Positions 23,897-33,284 of a stretch of DNA of 64,000 nucleotides are shown piece by piece; position 1 is the first letter of the stretch, and each line of letters starts with the position of its first letter. Made by a program: the position numbers and the translations under genes. Source of the stretch: DAOPKN01 sp035391225 (lineage in GTDB: Bacteria > Thermotogota > Thermotogae > MWEM01); contig DAOPKN010000002.1 of NCBI GenBank assembly GCA_035391225.1, positions 87,015 to 151,014 on the forward strand, written 5' to 3'. The notes below the pieces were generated by a model that saw nothing but the letters and a program-made list of their open reading frames with translations, searched no databases and was not told the origin of the DNA.

Positions 23897-24898
23897 TTAA
23901 AAAAGAATCTCGATCGAAAAATCCTGCACTTGCGCCGCGAATTCATTCTGCAGCCAATTCTGCCATAACTCGAACCGTTTCATCATTTCCACCTGGGCCT
24001 TTTGGTCGGAGGTCAGGGTATCTGGAGATATCTCCGCCTTGCCAAATTCGATGACCAAAAGAATGTGGTAGCCCAGCGGAGAGAGAATGGGCCCCACCAC
24101 GTTTCCTTCCTTTTCCCCGAAGGCAACGTCGAATTGGGGGAAAACCCCTTTCTCGATCCAACCCAGGTCTCCCCCGTTGTCGCGTGTCAACTCGTCGATG
24201 GAAAAAATGCGTGCTGCTTCCTCGAAACCCAGTTGGCCAATGGCATCCAGCGCCTGAATGGCATCCATTTGAGTACTGACAAGGATATGCGCCAGGTGCA
24301 CGGATTGTAAGCCACTTGCCGGCTCCTCCAGGTCTGGAAGGAATTTTTGCACGTCTGCGGTGGTGACGGAAACCCGGGGAAAGAGTACGTTCATCAATTC
24401 GAGTGTGGCCAATGCCACCTTTCTCTTGAATTCCAGGTGCCTTTGGTACGATACCAAGCTGTCGTAGCCCTGGGTGATGATGTACTTCTCGAACTCGTTT
24501 CGGTTCAGGTTGTTTTCTTCCAGCAAGGTCTGCACCTGGTTTTCCACGAAATCCGCGATCTGGTCTTCCGAAAGCGCTACCCCGTGCTTCTTTGCCAGCT
24601 CCAGCAACACGAATGCGTCAACCAGGTTCTCCAAAACCACCCGCTTGTATTCCACCAAGAAGTCATACCCCGCCTGCGTTCCCATGAGTACATCGTAGAA
24701 ATTCTGGTTCGTTTGCTTGATTTTCAGAAGCGTTAAGGGTAAATTGGCTTCCAGGTCCAGCAACTCCGACAGGATCGCCGTGCCATTCACACGCGCCACC
24801 ACAGCAGTGGGGTTCAAATCCAACAGGTTGTCCGAGGCAAACGAGAGCAGCGCGCCACCACAACACAAAAGCATAAGCGAAAGGAACACTCTTTTCAA
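23897..24898 (-). CDS. SurA/PrsA-like parvulin peptidyl-prolyl isomerase
   Basis: 333 aa with a signal peptide (cleavage probably near LLSFAS at ~20). An N-terminal helical chaperone region is followed by a PpiC rotamase domain (~200-290) with VHLAHILV, DNGGDLGWIEKGVF and ILSPLGYHILLV. It should assist folding of exported or outer-membrane proteins. The start is TTG with GGACGGTGA upstream. It lies in an envelope-biogenesis run (plsX to kdd) and is 60 bp from the Wzy-type gene before it. Confidence 0.85.
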   Translation of the reverse strand: MKRVFLSLMLLCCGGALLSFASDNLLDLNPTAVVARVNGTAILSELLDLEANLPLTLLKIKQTNQNFYDVLMGTQAGYDFLVEYKRVVLENLVDAFVLLELAKKHGVALSEDQIADFVENQVQTLLEENNLNRNEFEKYIITQGYDSLVSYQRHLEFKRKVALATLELMNVLFPRVSVTTADVQKFLPDLEEPASGLQSVHLAHILVSTQMDAIQALDAIGQLGFEEAARIFSIDELTRDNGGDLGWIEKGVFPQFDVAFGEKEGNVVGPILSPLGYHILLVIEFGKAEISPDTLTSDQKAQVEMMKRFELWQNWLQNEFAAQVQDFSIEILF

Positions 24899-24958
24899 TT
24901 TGATTCACCGTCCTACGTTCAATTTTCCCCTTTTGTGCACGAAACAGTTGGAAAAGGA

Positions 24959-27900
24959 TCAGGGAGAGACGTGGAAGTGCTGTGATTGCACCAGTTCCAT
25001 GATTTTCTCGTAACTGGCATCTTCCCACTTTTCTCCCGTCATGACGTTGTTCTTCCAGTCCTCCAGCCATTTTTCGTCGAACGTCCCATTTCTCCAGGAA
25101 TACTCGTACAAGTTCGTGATTTGTTCCAGGAACTGCTCATGCTTTGCCAAGAGTTCCTGGAAGGCAGAAACGTACGATTCCATGCGCTTGCGCTCGGATT
25201 CCTTGAGGTAGGGGTTATTTTCCAAATCCGCGCGGTTCCACTCGTAGGAGGGGGTAAGCAGTGAAATCCCGTCCCGCAAGACCATCAAGCTCTCCTGGTA
25301 CATTTCCTTTTCCAAGAAGAACTGGGCGAGATGCGCGTACACAGCAGCGATATCATCGGGAACACCCTGCTGCTGGACGTTGTGCATTGCCTCAGCTGCC
25401 CATACACGCTTTTCGGCGACTTCCTTGATTTTGGGATACACCTCGTTGATGGAACGGGAGCTGATCAACTTCTCGATGTATTCCTTGTAAATATCCTCCC
25501 AATCGGGGAAGGATTGCCAGTTTGCCGGAAGGATGAAAATGGCGGTATCGTACCATTTCTGGAAATTCTCGAAGGCCTGTGCTTCTTGCACGCGATGCTG
25601 GGTGGCCAGCTCGATAAACTGCTTCTCCCACTGGGGATACCGCTTGGCAAGGTCGAGGTAGGCATTGGTCAGGTGTTCCAGGATCACCATTAACTGGTTA
25701 CTAAAGGTTCCCGCGATGCGGTAGGAGTTTTTCTCGTTGAAGCACAGGAAGGAAGTCTCGAAGTAATCCAGCGCGTCTTGGTACATTTTCACCTGGATCC
25801 ACAACGCGATCAAGGTGCCTTTCCACATCGATTCCAGTTGCGCATCGGTTGCGCCCAGTTTTTGGAACGTGGCCACGTCTGCAGCCAAGGGCAAATCGCG
25901 AAGCGAAGGTTCGATGAAGCGCGTGTCCGGGCGATCCTCCACGAACACTTGCTGCATCATCTGCAACACGGGGGTTTGCCCCTGCGTTTCCTGCAGCAAG
26001 AGGTCCTTTCGTTCGCTACGTACCATCATCAGCGCAAGGTAGAAGAGGCTTTTCCCGTAGTAGTCCGCCGATTCCAAGCTGCTCGAGAAATTATCCAGTG
26101 CGCGGTTGTAGATCCGAAATCCCTCGTTTTGGATTTGCTGCTTCTGTTGCTCCAGCTGGTCCAAGTACCCCTGCAGCCTTTCCAGCTCTTGGGTGTATGC
26201 CTTGGAGAGGTCCTGTAGCCAGCGCAGCTCCAACACGTTCATCTCGGATTCGCTGAGGTTCTTGGGAGCGGAAGCGCGCCGTTGCTGCAGGTAGGTTTGC
26301 TGGTCGAAAACCGCATACTCCCCGGTGCGGTTGGCCAGCTCCTCCATTTTTCCGCGGATCATGCTTTCGTTCTTGGCGGCCTCATCCTCGTAGGGTTGCA
26401 ACTGCGAGAGCGTGGAATAAAAACCGTTTCCCTGCTTGAAGAACGATTCTGCCATCATGCTGTTGTACTTCAGGTTGCCCGCGACGATGCCCAACGCGAT
26501 GATTCCCGCCAGCAGGAGCCAAACCCAAAGGGCCTTGGGCTTCAACCGGAAAGCCAGAAAGCCCTTTTTGTTGAAATACGACCCAAATCCCAGCCCCCCC
26601 ATCGTGATTGCCCAAAGTTGGTTGGGCAGAAGGTGCAGCGGGAACTCGGTGAAACTGTGCCCCAGGATTTCAATGAAGCCAACAGCAAGGAACATCAGCA
26701 GCAGCGCATCATCGGGGTTTTCCTGCATGCGCAGAAGGCGAAAGAACATCCACCCCATCAAAACAAGCGTCACGAGCACGGAAACAATCCCCAGCAGGCC
26801 GATCTCTCCCAAAACCTGGAAGTAATCGTTGTGGGTGCGCTTGAAGTTGGACCACGCATCCACGTATTCCGGGTGATCCTGAACCGCCTCTCCCATGTAG
26901 GTCACCGCGTCCAACATGTACGTTCCAATGCCAGAGCCGATGATGGGGTTATCCTTCCATTGGTACACCGATGCGAGCCAGGCAAACAAGCGGTGTTTTC
27001 CCCCGGTTACCTGGAATCCCCTGTCGTCGAAAATCGAAGCGGTACGCGAAGCCACGTTGGTACCTGGGGAAATGGGGTTGTTCGGCATGGAAAGGATGGT
27101 GGGCAAACCGATGGCGACCAGGATGAGCAACCCGATCATGAGCCGATTCGTCCACTTCAAGGTGCGCGCAAACGAGGGGGAAACGGCGCCGATAGCCACG
27201 AAATTGTCTTCGCGTTCCCTTTTGCGCGAAACAACGTAGTAGTAGAAACGGAAAACGAAGAACATGGCAAACCCCACGATCAGGGAAAGGAAGACGGCCC
27301 GTGTTCCCGCCAGCAACACCACGAGGTAGAACAGAACGAAAGAAACCAGCCCCAGTACCTTGATGGAAAAAATGCTGGTTGCGAAAAGTGGTGTGATCTT
27401 CTTTTGTCGGATTTTCCACCCGAAATCGTAGGAGAGGGAGAAGTACACGGCAATGGGTAATAGGGAACCCAGGAAATCGGACACGAAGTTGGGGTTCCCG
27501 ATCGTGGCCTTCATGTTCAACTTGCCACCTTTTCCGTACGAACCCAGGAAGAAAGAATCACCGGTGTAAAAGTTCATGAGGGCTTCGATCGAAACCAAGA
27601 GTCCCGCCACGAGAACCGCGGAAAGGAAGAAGGTGATCTCGCGCTTGGTTTTAAAGAAATTCGAGAAGTACAGCACCATGAAAACGGTGAGGAAGGTGTA
27701 GAGGCCGATTTCCAAGGAAAACGGATAGTACCGCGGGTTTTCGGAGAGCACGGTGAAGGTGGACAAAACCGCCGCGATACCAAAAACGAACCATCCCACG
27801 TGTGCCCAGGAAACGTAGAAGCTAAGCTGCTTCGTGGCGATCCGCCGGAGAAGGAACGCGCAAATCAGGATCGTCATGAAAATGATCAGGAAAAAGTACT

Positions 27901-28054
27901 TGGACGTGGAAAATTCGTACGTTAACGTGGGATGCGCGAAAATCGCCACGAAAATGAACGTGAAGTACAAGAAGAGATTCTCAAAAAGCTTCGGACCCGG
28001 GAATTTCCATCCCACGGGATCCTTGCCTTTGCTCTGGTTTTTTTTGTTGGCCAT
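24959..28054 (-). CDS. O-antigen ligase/Wzy-type membrane protein with long helical C-terminus
   Basis: 1031 aa. The first ~540 residues contain about a dozen membrane helices and the Wzy_C/O-antigen-ligase region: SRTASIFD, a periplasmic loop with GSGIGTYM, and RTHNDYFQVLGEIGLLGI. The last ~480 residues are soluble, helix-rich and TPR-like, with repeated YxxAL-type segments. Such proteins polymerise or transfer glycans on lipid carriers outside the inner membrane; the substrate here is unknown. The ATG at 28054 follows GGAGG. Its promoter overlaps the 3' end of lnt. Confidence 0.78.
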   Translation of the reverse strand: MANKKNQSKGKDPVGWKFPGPKLFENLFLYFTFIFVAIFAHPTLTYEFSTSKYFFLIIFMTILICAFLLRRIATKQLSFYVSWAHVGWFVFGIAAVLSTFTVLSENPRYYPFSLEIGLYTFLTVFMVLYFSNFFKTKREITFFLSAVLVAGLLVSIEALMNFYTGDSFFLGSYGKGGKLNMKATIGNPNFVSDFLGSLLPIAVYFSLSYDFGWKIRQKKITPLFATSIFSIKVLGLVSFVLFYLVVLLAGTRAVFLSLIVGFAMFFVFRFYYYVVSRKREREDNFVAIGAVSPSFARTLKWTNRLMIGLLILVAIGLPTILSMPNNPISPGTNVASRTASIFDDRGFQVTGGKHRLFAWLASVYQWKDNPIIGSGIGTYMLDAVTYMGEAVQDHPEYVDAWSNFKRTHNDYFQVLGEIGLLGIVSVLVTLVLMGWMFFRLLRMQENPDDALLLMFLAVGFIEILGHSFTEFPLHLLPNQLWAITMGGLGFGSYFNKKGFLAFRLKPKALWVWLLLAGIIALGIVAGNLKYNSMMAESFFKQGNGFYSTLSQLQPYEDEAAKNESMIRGKMEELANRTGEYAVFDQQTYLQQRRASAPKNLSESEMNVLELRWLQDLSKAYTQELERLQGYLDQLEQQKQQIQNEGFRIYNRALDNFSSSLESADYYGKSLFYLALMMVRSERKDLLLQETQGQTPVLQMMQQVFVEDRPDTRFIEPSLRDLPLAADVATFQKLGATDAQLESMWKGTLIALWIQVKMYQDALDYFETSFLCFNEKNSYRIAGTFSNQLMVILEHLTNAYLDLAKRYPQWEKQFIELATQHRVQEAQAFENFQKWYDTAIFILPANWQSFPDWEDIYKEYIEKLISSRSINEVYPKIKEVAEKRVWAAEAMHNVQQQGVPDDIAAVYAHLAQFFLEKEMYQESLMVLRDGISLLTPSYEWNRADLENNPYLKESERKRMESYVSAFQELLAKHEQFLEQITNLYEYSWRNGTFDEKWLEDWKNNVMTGEKWEDASYEKIMELVQSQHFHVSP

Positions 28055-28089
28055 ACACACCTCCGGGAAGAAAGAACAAAACTACACGC

Positions 28090-29610
28090 TTATTGTATCA
28101 CAACCAGTGCCACGGAAATGACGACAAAAAACCACAAAATCATCCACTCAAAGCCCAAAATGGAAAAGGCGAGGGAAGCCTCGTGCAACGAAGAGAGCGG
28201 AATGGAAAAAACTGAGAAGGTGTTTTGAAAGGGGGGGAGGGTTTTCACCACCCGCCCGTAGGGATCGACGATTCCGGTGATCCCGTTGTTGGAGACCTGC
28301 ATACTCCAAGAACGCGTTTCCACGGCACGGAACGGGATTTGGGCGAAATGCAGGGTCAAGGCACGCTCGTTATCGAACCATCCATCGTTGGTGACCACGG
28401 CAAAGGCTTGCGCGCCATTCTGCCGGAAACCCTCGAAAACCTCCGGGTAAAACGATTCGAAGCAGATGGGAAAGGCGACCTTCGCTCCCTTGATGGAAAA
28501 GGGCAGGTATTCCGGACCTGGCTGGTAATACTCCGAGAACCGCAAGAAACCGAAAATCCCGAAAATGGATTCGAAGGGGAGTGATTCGGTGAACGGGTTC
28601 AATTTTCGCTTGGCGTAGAAAAACTCCTCCATGCCTCCTTGGGGCTGGATGCACAGCACCGTGTTGTAGTACAAGGTTTCGTCTGCTCCTTTTTCGTAAA
28701 CCGGGGAGGGCACTATGAGCGAAAACCCCCGCTCCTGGCTTATGCGCTCCAGTTCTTCGAGCACGGGTGGATACCTTCGGATATCCTGGATGAAAACCGC
28801 CTCGGGGAAAACCGCAACGTCCACGGGGTCTTGAAGTTGTTGCAGTTCGCTTTCCAACCGCGCAAGGTTTTCCCGCAGGGTGATGGAGTACTTTTCCTCC
28901 GGGCTCATCATCAGTTGGAAAACGGCCACGTCGAGCGTGGGTTCGCTGTTTTCCTGTGACACAGCAGGAAGGAAAATCGAGGAGAGGGGATTGAGCAGGT
29001 ACACCGCAGCAACCAGGCAAATAGCCGGCCAGATCGAAAAAAGGCTTTTTCGAGAGCGGAATAGGTGGAAGAAAAAGGCATTGGAGAAACCGAGCAACAA
29101 CAGCAGCACACCGCTCCCCCCGAAACGGGCAAGCTGCAAGATCCCCACTTGGAAAGCGAGCGAATCCGAAAAGCGCATGCCGGGGAAACCCATGGGTCCC
29201 CACCCGCGCAACCATTCCGTGCAGAAAAGCAGAAGCGGGATCCAGGCAAGCGCGAGCAATGGATGCTTTCGAAGCCGGTGGCGAAAAAGAGCGAAGAAAA
29301 CGCCGAAGAGCCCAAAGAACAACGATTCGAAAAGGCACAGTAACACGAAAATGCCCAGCCCCACCACGGGGGGAAACGACTGAAAAACCTGTGGGATATA
29401 CTTCATGAAAGTGGGCACGATCCAGGAGAACCCCACGCCGAAGTACACCAACCCAAAAAAAAGACCCAACCAAAACCCCTTTGCCGGGGTCTTGGTTTCC
29501 AAGGCAAGTAGGAAAAGGGAGAAGCCAAACCATGCAAGGATATGCACACCAAAGCCGGGTTGTGAAAACGCTAACAACCCTGCGGAAACCGCGGTGAGAA
29601 TCCAGGTCAT
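28090..29610 (-). CDS. lnt: Apolipoprotein N-acyltransferase
   Basis: 506 aa with about seven N-terminal membrane helices and a C-terminal nitrilase (CN hydrolase) domain. The catalytic triad is visible: Glu in VAVFPEAVF, Lys in YAKRKLNPF, and Cys in FPICFESFYP. It adds the third acyl chain to lipoproteins at the periplasmic face of the inner membrane, a hallmark of diderm lipoprotein maturation. Its ATG overlaps the stop of the aminotransferase gene (ATGA). Confidence 0.9.
   Translation of the reverse strand: MTWILTAVSAGLLAFSQPGFGVHILAWFGFSLFLLALETKTPAKGFWLGLFFGLVYFGVGFSWIVPTFMKYIPQVFQSFPPVVGLGIFVLLCLFESLFFGLFGVFFALFRHRLRKHPLLALAWIPLLLFCTEWLRGWGPMGFPGMRFSDSLAFQVGILQLARFGGSGVLLLLLGFSNAFFFHLFRSRKSLFSIWPAICLVAAVYLLNPLSSIFLPAVSQENSEPTLDVAVFQLMMSPEEKYSITLRENLARLESELQQLQDPVDVAVFPEAVFIQDIRRYPPVLEELERISQERGFSLIVPSPVYEKGADETLYYNTVLCIQPQGGMEEFFYAKRKLNPFTESLPFESIFGIFGFLRFSEYYQPGPEYLPFSIKGAKVAFPICFESFYPEVFEGFRQNGAQAFAVVTNDGWFDNERALTLHFAQIPFRAVETRSWSMQVSNNGITGIVDPYGRVVKTLPPFQNTFSVFSIPLSSLHEASLAFSILGFEWMILWFFVVISVALVVIQ
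28092..28100 (-). promoter_or_regulatory. Extended -10 promoter inside lnt 3' end, TGATACAAT
   Basis: On the minus strand this reads GTGATACAAT, 38 bp before the start of the Wzy-type gene, within the last codons of lnt. It could give independent transcription of the downstream envelope genes. Confidence 0.45.
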
Positions 29611-30743
29611 GAAGCGATCTCGATGGCGCGCGAGAGGGTGTGGACGACCGTTTGTTGCTCTTCCCCATTCAGTTTATTAAAGAAAGGCAAAGCGATGGTT
29701 CTTCGCGAAATATCTTCGGTGACGGGGAACATGCCTTCTTGGTACCCAAAGCGTTTCCGATACAACGGTTGCAGGTGAATGGGAGAGAAGTAATTCCGGC
29801 AACCGATACCCTCTTCCCGGAGCAGGGCAAGCACACGGTCGCGGTCGATGCCGCGATCCAGGATGACGACGTAGACGAACCAACTCATGCGCGTGGTGTT
29901 TGGATGGATGAACAGGCTTTCCACCCCTTGAACCGGTGCCAGCAATTCGCGGTAGCGTTCTGCCACCCTGGCGCGCGCATCGAGGAAAGAATCCAGTTTC
30001 TTCACCTGGCAAACCCCCAGCGCGGCCGCAAGCTCGTCCATCCGGAAGTTGAATCCCAATCGCTCGTGTTCCAGCCATGCTTGGCTCGCGCCACGCCCCT
30101 GGTTTCGCATGGAGTGGCAAAGCTCCGCAACGTGGGCATCGTCCGTGACGATCATTCCGCCTTCTCCCGTTGTGATCTGCTTGTTGGGGTAAAAGGCAAA
30201 CGTTCCCGCAATTCCGAATCCCCCGCAGGGTTTTCCCTTGTACAACGAGCCGATGGCTTCACAGGAGTCTTCCACCATGCTCAGGTCATACTCCTGTGCC
30301 AAACGTTCCAAGCGCGTGTAATCCGCGGGTTGTCCGAAGACATCGACGGGCAAAATCCCGCGGATCCGCTGCGATCCCTTCAGATCGTGCAAGGTATTTT
30401 CCAGCGCGGACGGGTCGATGTTCAAGGTCATCGGGTCGATATCCACGAAAACGGGGGTGGCACCTTCAAAGAGGAAGATATTGCTGGAAGCTACGAAGGA
30501 AAACGGTGTGGTGACCCAAAAATCCCCTTCGCCCACGCCAATGGATTTGAGTACCAGGCTCAACGCACTGGTTCCGCTGTTCACGGCGATTCCAAAGCGG
30601 CGCCCCGCCAGCTGGGCAACAAGTTTCTCGAATTCCTGTACCTGGGGGCCTATACTCAGGATTCCGGAGCGGAGAACGGAAAGAACGAGTTGCTCTTCTT
30701 CGGTACCGATATCAGGGGAAGAAAGGGGGATGGTTTTAGGCAT
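29607..30743 (-). CDS. DegT/DnrJ/EryC1-family sugar aminotransferase
   Basis: 378 aa, PLP fold type I. It has NSGTSALSL (cofactor phosphate), EDSCEAIGS and the Schiff-base lysine in FYPNKQITTGEGG. These enzymes transaminate nucleotide-linked keto-sugars used in lipopolysaccharide or glycan synthesis; the exact sugar cannot be read. The ATG at 30743 overlaps the end of plsX by 8 bp; the ribosome site (GGGAG) is close. Together with lnt and the Wzy-type gene it suggests surface-glycan synthesis. Confidence 0.88.
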   Translation of the reverse strand: MPKTIPLSSPDIGTEEEQLVLSVLRSGILSIGPQVQEFEKLVAQLAGRRFGIAVNSGTSALSLVLKSIGVGEGDFWVTTPFSFVASSNIFLFEGATPVFVDIDPMTLNIDPSALENTLHDLKGSQRIRGILPVDVFGQPADYTRLERLAQEYDLSMVEDSCEAIGSLYKGKPCGGFGIAGTFAFYPNKQITTGEGGMIVTDDAHVAELCHSMRNQGRGASQAWLEHERLGFNFRMDELAAALGVCQVKKLDSFLDARARVAERYRELLAPVQGVESLFIHPNTTRMSWFVYVVILDRGIDRDRVLALLREEGIGCRNYFSPIHLQPLYRKRFGYQEGMFPVTEDISRRTIALPFFNKLNGEEQQTVVHTLSRAIEIAS

Positions 30744-31740
30744 TGCTCCCACTCCTTTGCGCAAGCTTTTGGGTTTTCTCGACCAACCCGTTCCGGACAC
30801 CCGAAAGGGCGATTTGCAAGGCATTCTGAATGGCGAACGCATCCGAGTTGCCATGCGCTTTCACCACGGGAGCGTTCACTCCGAGAATGAAAGCCCCTCC
30901 CGTTTGCCGAGGGTCCAGGCGCTTTTTCAGCGCGTGGAAAACGGGTTTCATCAGCAAAGCCCCCAGTTTGGCGAAGATGCCAGCTTGCTTCACCTCTTCT
31001 TTCAACGCATCCAAGATGAAACGGGACACGCCCTCCATGGTCTTGAGCGCGATGTTTCCCGACCAGCCGTCCGTCAGAACCAGTTGAAACGTTCCGGAAG
31101 TGATATCCCGGCCTTCGGCGAATCCCCCGAAAAGCCCCGAGAATTCCTTGGAAAGAACCTGGAAAGCTTCCTTCACCAGTTCGGTTCCCTTGTCCTCCTC
31201 TGTCCCCACGTTCAGGATCGCAATTCGGGGTTGCTTGTCGAACAAATCCTGGTACAACGCAACCCCCAGGTTGGCGAAACCCAGGAAATGTTCGGGTTTG
31301 CATTCCAGGTTTGCTCCACTATCGATCAGGAACACCGGACCCGTGGGGGAAGGGATGGAAGTGCAAATGGCGGGACGTGGGATATTGGGGATTCTTCCCA
31401 CAACGAAAGTGGCGACGGCCAAAAGTCCGCCGGTGTTTCCCGCGCTCAGTAACGCGTGCGCCTTGCCTTCTTTCACCAGCTGTGCTGCGCGAAAGAGGGA
31501 AGTTTCTTTTCGCTTCAACACCGAAGAAGGTTTTTCATCCATTCCGAAAAGGTCCGGGGCATCTTCCACGAACATGCGTTCCCGGGACGATGTGGGTAAC
31601 AAGGGTTCCAGCTTTTCCTTTCGACCTACAAGGACGATGTTCCAGTCCGATGAACCCTTGGAAAGGGCCTGCAAGCAACCATCCACCACACAACGAGGAG
31701 CATGGTCTCCTCCCATTGCATCCACAGCAATCGTGATCAT
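30736..31740 (-). CDS. plsX: Phosphate acyltransferase PlsX
   Basis: 334 aa. It begins MITIAVDAMGGDHAP, the diagnostic PlsX opening, with SAGNTGGLLA and the late VLTDGWSGNIALKTMEG block. It converts acyl-ACP to acyl-phosphate, the donor for PlsY in phospholipid synthesis. The usual neighbours fabH/fabD/acpP are absent. The ATG at 31740 has GGGGGG upstream. It heads the long minus-strand run that ends at thrC. Confidence 0.92.
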   Translation of the reverse strand: MITIAVDAMGGDHAPRCVVDGCLQALSKGSSDWNIVLVGRKEKLEPLLPTSSRERMFVEDAPDLFGMDEKPSSVLKRKETSLFRAAQLVKEGKAHALLSAGNTGGLLAVATFVVGRIPNIPRPAICTSIPSPTGPVFLIDSGANLECKPEHFLGFANLGVALYQDLFDKQPRIAILNVGTEEDKGTELVKEAFQVLSKEFSGLFGGFAEGRDITSGTFQLVLTDGWSGNIALKTMEGVSRFILDALKEEVKQAGIFAKLGALLMKPVFHALKKRLDPRQTGGAFILGVNAPVVKAHGNSDAFAIQNALQIALSGVRNGLVEKTQKLAQRSGSNA

Positions 31741-31792
31741 TGTCGTTGTCCCCCCAAAAAAAAGCATCGAAAAAAAACGTCCATACAAGGGG

Positions 31793-31798
31793 ATTATA
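31793..31798 (-). promoter_or_regulatory. -10 box for plsX, TATAAT
   Basis: A perfect TATAAT on the minus strand, preceded by GTG, about 53 bp from the plsX start. No clear -35. It lies in the 164-bp divergent spacer with the rubredoxin promoter. Confidence 0.45.
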
Positions 31799-31843
31799 CA
31801 CTATGTTTCGTTCTTTTTTTCAGGCTTTGTTCACCGAATGCAA

Positions 31844-31873
31844 TTCACAAATGAAAAACAATTCCTGTATAAT
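31844..31873 (+). promoter_or_regulatory. Promoter of rubredoxin operon, TTCACA-18-TATAAT
   Basis: TTCACA (31844-31849, five of six consensus) and a perfect TATAAT (31868-31873) are 18 bp apart, with the -10 about 31 bp before the rubredoxin ATG. It is likely to drive rubredoxin, fprA and dfx together. Confidence 0.7.
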
Positions 31874-31904
31874 ATTTGAAGAACCTAAATTGAGGAGGGA
31901 TAGC

Positions 31905-32063
31905 ATGGACAAGTATGTTTGCACGATTTGTGGGTACGTGTACGATCCAGAAGTAGGAGACCCCGACAATAACGTGGAACCGGGTACGCCCTTTGAAAAG
32001 GTTCCGGAAGAGTGGGTTTGCCCGGATTGCGGAGCGGGAAAAGACGCCTTTGAAAAAGAGTAA
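31905..32063 (+). CDS. Rubredoxin
   Basis: 52 aa, full length. It has the two Cys pairs that bind one iron, CTICGYVYDP and CPDCGAGKDAF. It is a small soluble electron carrier. Here it stands 24 bp before a flavodiiron protein and upstream of desulfoferrodoxin, so it probably feeds electrons to both for oxygen and superoxide reduction. GAGGAGG precedes the ATG. Confidence 0.95.
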   Translation: MDKYVCTICGYVYDPEVGDPDNNVEPGTPFEKVPEEWVCPDCGAGKDAFEKE

Positions 32064-32087
32064 GTACCGCAGGGAGGGGATCAACAA

Positions 32088-33266
32088 TTGGCGATTCGAA
32101 AGATCAAGCCAGGGATTTACAACGTAGGGGTCATCGACTGGGACCGTGAAACTTTTGACGAACTCATTCCCTTACCAGAAGGGACCTCGTACAATGCCTA
32201 CCTGGTGCAAGGCGAAACGAAGACCGCGCTCGTGGACACGGCTGATCCGGAAGGCAAAGAAGAGTTTTTCCGCAACCTGGAAGAGTTGGGCGTCTCCCGG
32301 ATCGACTACCTGGTTTCCAACCATACCGAGCAAGACCATTCGGGGTTGATTCCGGATGTACTGGAGCGCTATCCCGAAGCCCTGGTTCTGACGAACAAGA
32401 AATGCAAGGAGTTGCTCCAGGTACACCTCGTGCTTCCGGAGGAAAAGTTCCAAGTCGTGGAGAACGGAGAAAAGGTTGAGCTGGGTGGCAAAACACTGCA
32501 GTTCTTCCTGACCCCTTGGGTGCATTGGCCCGAGACCCAGATCACGTTCCTGCCCGAAGAGGGGATACTGTTTCCGTGCGACTTCTTGGGTTCGCATCTT
32601 GCCAGCAACGAAGCCTTTTCCAAGAACGATGGCAGGGTTTTCCGGGCCGCAAAACGATACTTCGCCGAAATCATGATGCCCTTTGCGAACCACGTGAAAA
32701 AGCACCTGGAATTGCTCAAGACGTTGGAGATTCGAATGGTTTGCCCCAGCCATGGGCCGGCTTTTGACGATCCCTCGTTTATTCTATCCGCCTACGATGA
32801 TTGGGTGAACGGACCCGTGCGCAACAAGGTATTGATCCCTTACGTTTCCATGCATGGAAGTGTGCAGAAAATGGCGCAGCACCTTTTGAACGCATTTTCC
32901 CGTGAAGGCATCGAAGCCCACCTGATGAACATGGCCAAAACCGATACGGGTGATTTTGCCATTGAACTGGTGGACGCCGCAACGGTTCTGATGGGGGTTT
33001 CTGCGATGCTTAGCGCTCCCCATCCTTTGATGCTGCAAACGGCGCTTTTGGTGAATGCGTTTCGGCCCAAAACCCGTTTCGTGGGGCTGTTTCATTCCTA
33101 TGGCTGGGGCTCACGTACGGTGGAAATTATGCAACAAACCTTGAAAGCTGTGAAAGCGGAATGGTTGGAACCCGTGGTGGTGCGCGGAATCCCAAGGGAG
33201 GAAGATCTGCTCCGCTTGGATGCATTGGTGAAAACCGTTTGCGCGCATCACGCCCAATTGCAATAA
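32088..33266 (+). CDS. fprA: Flavodiiron protein (FprA/rubredoxin:oxygen oxidoreductase)
   Basis: 392 aa, TTG start behind GGAGGGG. The N-terminal metallo-beta-lactamase-like domain carries the di-iron ligands H79-x-E81-x-D83-H84, then CDFLGSH and PSHGP. The C-terminal ~145 residues are a flavodoxin domain starting IPYVSMHGS. It reduces O2 to water (or NO to N2O) using rubredoxin. Synteny with rubredoxin and desulfoferrodoxin marks an oxygen-defence operon of an anaerobe. Confidence 0.92.
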   Translation: MAIRKIKPGIYNVGVIDWDRETFDELIPLPEGTSYNAYLVQGETKTALVDTADPEGKEEFFRNLEELGVSRIDYLVSNHTEQDHSGLIPDVLERYPEALVLTNKKCKELLQVHLVLPEEKFQVVENGEKVELGGKTLQFFLTPWVHWPETQITFLPEEGILFPCDFLGSHLASNEAFSKNDGRVFRAAKRYFAEIMMPFANHVKKHLELLKTLEIRMVCPSHGPAFDDPSFILSAYDDWVNGPVRNKVLIPYVSMHGSVQKMAQHLLNAFSREGIEAHLMNMAKTDTGDFAIELVDAATVLMGVSAMLSAPHPLMLQTALLVNAFRPKTRFVGLFHSYGWGSRTVEIMQQTLKAVKAEWLEPVVVRGIPREEDLLRLDALVKTVCAHHAQLQ

Positions 33267-33284
33267 GGGAAGGAGGAAGGAAAA

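Noticed and set aside
26282..27460. A 392-codon plus-strand frame opposite the Wzy-type gene
   Set aside because: Antisense shadow; the minus strand has membrane helices and ligase motifs in one long frame.
29640..30890. A 416-codon plus-strand frame opposite the DegT aminotransferase
   Set aside because: Antisense shadow; the PLP-enzyme motifs are on the minus strand.
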